Source: Candidatus Delongbacteria bacterium (lineage in GTDB: Bacteria; CAIWAD01; BS150m-G50). Taken from it: a stretch of 10,809 bases of DNA. The DNA lies in assembly GCA_016784425.1 (NCBI GenBank), contig JADHUQ010000069.1:1-10809 (forward strand), read 5' to 3'. Below the pieces are notes generated by a model, which was given only the letters and a program-made list of their open reading frames with translations, had not been told where the DNA came from and made no database searches. How positions within the stretch are numbered: position 1 is the stretch's first letter; every line of letters starts with the position of its first letter. Position numbers and translations under genes: made by a program. Shown piece by piece: positions 6,791 to 10,809 of this stretch.

Positions 6791-9700
6791 ATGAAGAAGT
6801 ACACACTAGCCAGCTGTCTGGTAATCTCCCTGACCATTACCGGTATAGCTTTCGGATTCTCACCACAGACATCGCCGATTTCGCTTTCCAGTGCCGATCT
6901 CAGTCACTGCCTGGTGGAAGTACAGTTACCCGATAACAACCTGACAGAAATCAACACAGCTGATGGACTTTTTCATGCCATCGAGCAGGATAACATGTTC
7001 CCGGTCGTTGAGCCGGGCGATCCAGCCCTGCTGGCTCTGGCCTGGACGCTGGAAATACCTGCTACCGCTGCCGTCCAGTATCAGCTGGAATATGAAGTAA
7101 CGCTACTGGAAAACGTCAACCTGCTTCCGGAAACTGCAGACACCGTTCCGGGTGATCCGATCGAGTTCAGCTCACGCTGGCTGGAGGATCGGTTCTTCCC
7201 GGAAAGCATTTTGAGCATTTCTGATCCGGCCATCATGCGCAACCATCGACTGGTACAGGTAAATCTGACCCCTTACCAGTATAATCCGGTGACCCGTGTG
7301 TTGAGGATTTACCACAATATTCAGGTCGATTTCACCTTCAACGGTGAAAACCCGACCAACCAGCTTGAGCGGGTATTGCCCCGTTCTGCTACTTTTGAGC
7401 AAATGCTGCAGGAGAATGTGCTCAACTATGCGGCGATGAATCAGGATGCCCGCGACTTTGACCTCAACCTCGGTTTGGATCCAATTCTGTATATCTATAA
7501 CTCCAGTGCCCTCAGTTATCTTTCGCCTTTGCTTGAATGGAAACGTCAAAAGGGCCATACAGTTTATACAGCAACCCAGGCGGATGTCGGCCTCAACAGT
7601 TCCGCCGGCATCAAGAGTTATCTGCAGACCGCCTATAACAGCTGGGCTAATCCGCCGGTTTTCGTCGCACTGGTCGGTGATCCAACAAACTGTGCTTTCG
7701 GCGACGTGGTTGCTTCCAACAGTACCGGCGATCACGACTATTCCCGTCTGGAGGGTGGTGATATTCTGGGTGATGTGTTTGTCGGCAGGTTGTCGGTGGA
7801 CACTTACGGGCAATTGCAGAATGTGGTCAACAAACAGTTGCTTTACGAGAAGACACCCAATGTGGACAGCCCCAGCTGGCTCAGCAGTGCCCACCTGGTT
7901 GGTGACGATTCTCACACCGGTATGTCGGCAGTCTTCACCAATGAGAATATCAGGTACCAGATGCAATCAGCCGGGATCAGCAATGTCTCCACCTGCTACT
8001 CCTACTTGGGCTGTAATAATGAGGTCACTTCGATAACCAATGCTTTTAACGACGGTATTCTCTACTTCAACTATCGCGGTTACTGGGGAATGAGCGGCTG
8101 GGACAACTACTATGCCAACCAGCTCTCAAACGGTGAACAGCTGCCATTTGTGGTTACAATAACCTGTGGTACCGGTGATTTCGTCAGTGGCACCGCGCTC
8201 AGTGAGGGATTCTACCAGGCCGGTACCCAATCAACCCCCCGGGGGGGGGTGGCCGCCATAGGTACCGCCACTACCGGAACTCATACCCGCTATAACAACA
8301 TCGTGGATCTCGGCATTTTTGGTGGAATATTTGGTCACAATTTCCCCACTGCGGGGGAAGCGCTTTTCCAGGGGAAGTTTGAATTGTGGCAGGCGTACCA
8401 CGCGATCTCCTCCGGAAATGTGACCAGTTTCTCCAACTGGAATAATCTCATGGGTGACCCCAGCCTCGAGTTGCGTCTAGCCAATCCACGCCCGATGACT
8501 GTCAACCATACCGGTTATCTGGTCAGTGGCGCCACAAGTTATGCGGTGGAGGTCTTGAACAGTGGTACACCCATCCCCGATGCGGTTGTCTGTCTCTATC
8601 AGGCCAGTGGTGCACAGGTCAAAATGACCACAGATGCCACCGGGCAGGTCCTGTTACCCCTGGATGGACATTTTACCAGCGGTAATGTTACACTGACAGT
8701 AACCAAGCGGGATGTTTACCCCTATTCAGATCCGATGGATGTCATCACTGAGAATCTCTGGGTTGATGTGTCGGGTGGCACTCTCGATGATGACCACAGC
8801 GGTAACAGTTCCGGGAACAATGACGGCCTGCTCAATCCTGCTGAAGAGATCGAGTTGACACTCACCCTGACAAACCTGGGAACCGTAAACACAGCCAGCA
8901 GTGTGGAAGCCACTCTCAGTTGCGACGACCCCCGGATCACCCTGACACAGGATTTCTCGACCTTCGGTAATATGGCACCAGGCAATTCAGCCTCTTCAAA
9001 CAGTGTTTACCATTTTGCGGTCGACGGTGCTGTCGATTCCGCTTTACCACCGCAGGTGGCCCTCAATGTCGCCATTTCCACCAGCGGCGGCGACTTCACC
9101 GGTATCCTGCTGCTTGACCTGCTGGAACCACTTCTGCGGGTGGAGCAACTTGAAACCGATCCTTCCGGTGATGATTACATCAGCCGGGGTGAAACCGGTG
9201 AGCTCTATTTCGAACTGTACAACTGGGGTTCTCTCGCTTCCGGTACTCTGAATGCCACACTGACCAGCAGTGATCCGCAGATTACCATTATCGATGGCTC
9301 TGCGACAATCAGCAGTATTGCTATGGATGCCAGCGGTCAGAATTCCACACCCTTCCTGGTGAGACCGGATGGCGATATCTTCAACGGTCACACGCTTCCG
9401 CTGACCCTGACGCTGGAAAACAGCGATGCTATGGTAATGACCGTTACCGCCGAATTCACGGTCGGCCCGGTAGGAGCAGGCGATCCGCTTGGCCCGGTAG
9501 AGGGCTATTACTGCATCGATTCCGGTGACATCTACTATAGCAATTATCCCACTTACAACTGGGTTGAGATCTCCGGGAGTGGTACAGCTATCCCTCTTAC
9601 CGATACTTATGACGAAGCGGATGATTCCTACGCGGTCAGCCTGCCGTTCAATTTTGTTTACTGCGACAACAGTTATTCAACCATTACCATCTGTTCCAAC

Positions 9701-10809
9701 GGTTGGCTGGCAATGGGAAACCAGGCCGATCAGGTGAATTATCGCAACTACCCTATTCCCACCTCGATCGGACCTGATGATATGATCGCTCCCTTCTGGG
9801 ACGACCTGCGGGTCAATGCTTCCGGTACCACCAAGCGGGTCTACTACCTTAATGACCCGGCCAACCACCGTTTCATTGTCGAATGGTATCGGCTGCAGCA
9901 GGTTGGACCGGGCAGCCCGCTGGAAACATTCCAGGTCATTCTTTATGACCAGGATTACCAATCCACCGACAACGGCGATATTCTTTTCCAGTATCACACT
10001 ATCACCAACAACACCAACAACAGCTCTACCGACAATTCCTATGCGACGGTGGGGATTGAGAACCATACTCAGACCGACGGTATCGAGTATACCTATTACA
10101 ATATGTATCCGGGTGGTGCTGCTCCGCTGACCAACGGTCTGGCAATCCTCTTTACCCAGGATCCCGGTTACTTCTCATACGATGATTCGCTTCCGCCGGT
10201 GCTTACCCACAATCACCAGCCGATACATGGTGGCAACGGCCCCTTCGTGCTGGAAGTGGAGCTGAGTGATCCTTCCGGTATCGATGCCGCCTCCCTCTTC
10301 TGGAGCCTGAACGGTGTCAACTTTACCGAAACCAGTTTGACACCCGCCGGGGGCAACAGCTGGGAAGCAACCGTACCGATGCAAGCGCTCGGTACTACTG
10401 TCTGGTATTACTTCTGGGCGCGTGATGCCTCAACCAACTTCAACGAAGTCACCAGTGAAACCTGGTCCTTCATCAACGGTAACATTGAGGTCTACTTCGC
10501 TGTCGATGTGGAGGATGGTGATGAAGGGTGGACTCATTCATCACCGGGTGGCTGGGTCGACCAATGGCACATCAGCACCGAGGACAGCTACAGTCCCAGC
10601 CACAGCTGGAAGTGTGGTGACAGCGGAACCGGTAACTACACTGAAGAACTTGACGCCCGTCTGGTCCTGCCGGAACTGGCGATCTACCCTAATACTGTGA
10701 TGAATTTCCGTCATCGCCTGCAGGCGGAGATTTCCGGTATCTATCCTGATTCAGCCTATGACGGCGGTATCCTCGAAATTTCCACTGATGGAGGAGACAA
10801 CTGGGAGCT
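6791..10809 (+). CDS. Secreted gingipain-like peptidase C25 family protein (copy 3, 3' end outside window)
   Basis: The frame is open from ATG 6791 to the right edge (1339 full codons), with about 150 residues missing relative to copy 2. A Sec signal peptide (KK, hydrophobic 9-20, likely AFG cleavage near 22) precedes a C25 propeptide-like region and a C25 domain with LEWKRQKG, VALVGDPT, GDVFVGRLSV, FNYRGYW and TITCGTGDF. The Cys is C459 and the His-position residue is Y431, numbered exactly as in copy 2. Ig-like, two CARDB-like, NIDO-like and Ig/Fn3-like modules follow, and the sequence stops inside the jellyroll at DGGDNWE. Codons 483-487 lie in a C6G9 tract (8235-8249). The frame is intact there and matches copy 2 (PRG), so this is not a frameshift as it stands. 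Sequence differences from copy 2 are spread through the whole gene, with a few near-identical DNA patches. Transcription is probably independent of copy 2. Confidence 0.92.
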   Translation, partial: MKKYTLASCLVISLTITGIAFGFSPQTSPISLSSADLSHCLVEVQLPDNNLTEINTADGLFHAIEQDNMFPVVEPGDPALLALAWTLEIPATAAVQYQLEYEVTLLENVNLLPETADTVPGDPIEFSSRWLEDRFFPESILSISDPAIMRNHRLVQVNLTPYQYNPVTRVLRIYHNIQVDFTFNGENPTNQLERVLPRSATFEQMLQENVLNYAAMNQDARDFDLNLGLDPILYIYNSSALSYLSPLLEWKRQKGHTVYTATQADVGLNSSAGIKSYLQTAYNSWANPPVFVALVGDPTNCAFGDVVASNSTGDHDYSRLEGGDILGDVFVGRLSVDTYGQLQNVVNKQLLYEKTPNVDSPSWLSSAHLVGDDSHTGMSAVFTNENIRYQMQSAGISNVSTCYSYLGCNNEVTSITNAFNDGILYFNYRGYWGMSGWDNYYANQLSNGEQLPFVVTITCGTGDFVSGTALSEGFYQAGTQSTPRGGVAAIGTATTGTHTRYNNIVDLGIFGGIFGHNFPTAGEALFQGKFELWQAYHAISSGNVTSFSNWNNLMGDPSLELRLANPRPMTVNHTGYLVSGATSYAVEVLNSGTPIPDAVVCLYQASGAQVKMTTDATGQVLLPLDGHFTSGNVTLTVTKRDVYPYSDPMDVITENLWVDVSGGTLDDDHSGNSSGNNDGLLNPAEEIELTLTLTNLGTVNTASSVEATLSCDDPRITLTQDFSTFGNMAPGNSASSNSVYHFAVDGAVDSALPPQVALNVAISTSGGDFTGILLLDLLEPLLRVEQLETDPSGDDYISRGETGELYFELYNWGSLASGTLNATLTSSDPQITIIDGSATISSIAMDASGQNSTPFLVRPDGDIFNGHTLPLTLTLENSDAMVMTVTAEFTVGPVGAGDPLGPVEGYYCIDSGDIYYSNYPTYNWVEISGSGTAIPLTDTYDEADDSYAVSLPFNFVYCDNSYSTITICSNGWLAMGNQADQVNYRNYPIPTSIGPDDMIAPFWDDLRVNASGTTKRVYYLNDPANHRFIVEWYRLQQVGPGSPLETFQVILYDQDYQSTDNGDILFQYHTITNNTNNSSTDNSYATVGIENHTQTDGIEYTYYNMYPGGAAPLTNGLAILFTQDPGYFSYDDSLPPVLTHNHQPIHGGNGPFVLEVELSDPSGIDAASLFWSLNGVNFTETSLTPAGGNSWEATVPMQALGTTVWYYFWARDASTNFNEVTSETWSFINGNIEVYFAVDVEDGDEGWTHSSPGGWVDQWHISTEDSYSPSHSWKCGDSGTGNYTEELDARLVLPELAIYPNTVMNFRHRLQAEISGIYPDSAYDGGILEISTDGGDNWE
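8235..8249 (+). repeat. C6G9 homopolymer tract inside copy 3
   Basis: Six C followed by nine G lie across codons for T-P-R-G-G-V, 70 bases after the start of the Cys459 codon. Copy 2 has only a C4G4 run at the equivalent PRG codons. As given, the frame continues correctly. Deletion of one G gives TAG after five altered-frame codons, and insertion of one G gives TAA about 17 codons on. The tract could be a slippage site or a place where the assembly is unreliable. Confidence 0.85.
10267..10330 (+). repeat. Near-identical DNA patch shared with copy 2
   Basis: This is the partner of 5381-5444 with two mismatches in 64 bases, one of which changes Thr to Ala. Its near-identity amid more diverged surroundings suggests local sequence exchange between the copies. 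Confidence 0.8.

Larger units (their letters stand above)
1..10809 (+). repeat. Tandem array of three paralogous C25-family genes
   Basis: Three same-strand genes follow one another with 258 and 410 bases between them. Copies 2 and 3 align from the signal peptide onward with almost no length change: the GYW motif is at residues 430-432 and the following TC motif at 458-459 in both. The visible part of copy 1 (548 aa) matches the last 546 residues of copy 2, and both end in FFRVTWLD. The non-coding terminators and leaders are also related, so the duplicated unit was probably a whole gene with its control regions. The copies have diverged clearly at protein and synonymous positions, so the duplication is not recent overall. 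The array may continue beyond either edge. Confidence 0.9.

Noticed and set aside
6806..6818. Lipoprotein box around Cys9 of copy 3 (LASC)
   Set aside because: The Cys is too close to the N-terminus, before the hydrophobic core of the signal peptide, and copy 2 has no Cys there. A standard signal peptidase I site near residue 22 fits better.
7172..7966. 264-codon open frame on the minus strand within copy 3
   Set aside because: It lies wholly inside a clearly coding plus-strand gene with strong paralog conservation. The protein looks like an antisense reading of that gene and has no coherent domain. Similar minus-strand frames at 1905-2528 and 3042-3719 were rejected for the same reason.
8235..8249. 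Frameshift or pseudogene at the C6G9 tract of copy 3
   Set aside because: Translating through the tract gives TPRGGVAAIGTAT, which aligns with copy 2 without a gap, so the given sequence is in frame.
1..10809. CRISPR array, insertion sequence, integron or phage element explaining the repeats
   Set aside because: The repeated DNA is coding paralog sequence. There are no short regularly spaced direct repeats, no transposase or integrase, no terminal inverted repeats and no tRNA attachment site visible.

Overview
The window is almost entirely filled by a tandem array of three paralogous genes on the + strand. They encode very large secreted proteins of the gingipain-like peptidase C25 family. 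The first copy is cut by the left edge, so only its C-terminal 548 codons are visible. The second is complete at 1490 aa. The third is cut by the right edge after 1339 codons, with about 150 aa missing by comparison with copy 2. No other convincing protein gene, RNA gene, mobile element or CRISPR array is visible. Nothing in the sequence names the organism. Moderately high GC, classical Sec signal peptides, an AGGAG ribosome binding site, and C25 proteins with long beta-sandwich tails ending in a fibronectin-like module would fit a Gram-negative lineage of the FCB group (Bacteroidota relatives or candidate phyla such as Cloacimonadota). That placement is inference.

Layout: 3-1649, C-terminal half of copy 1; 1650-1907, intergenic with a rho-independent terminator, a second inverted repeat and the copy 2 promoter/leader; 1908-6380, copy 2; 6381-6790, intergenic with a terminator related to the first and the copy 3 promoter/leader; 6791 to the right edge, copy 3. 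Each gene appears to have its own promoter and terminator, so the copies look like repeated single-gene transcription units, not an operon.

Domain order, read from copy 2: signal peptide, C25 propeptide-like region, C25 caspase-fold domain, Ig-like domain, two related CARDB-like beta-sandwich modules, a NIDO-like module (SNGW and APFWDDL motifs), an Ig/Fn3-like module, an InhA/MAM-like jellyroll and a terminal Fn3-like module. Copies 2 and 3 both retain the nucleophile-position Cys (C459) but have Tyr (Y431) where characterised gingipains and PorU carry the catalytic His. They may therefore be pseudoproteases reused as surface or adhesive scaffolds, or proteases with altered chemistry. Copy 3 also carries a C6G9 tract just after the Cys codon, where a one-base slip in either direction would truncate the protein. 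The most interesting aspects are this dyad substitution, the possible slippage switch, the covarying terminators and conserved leaders, and signs of sequence exchange between copies.
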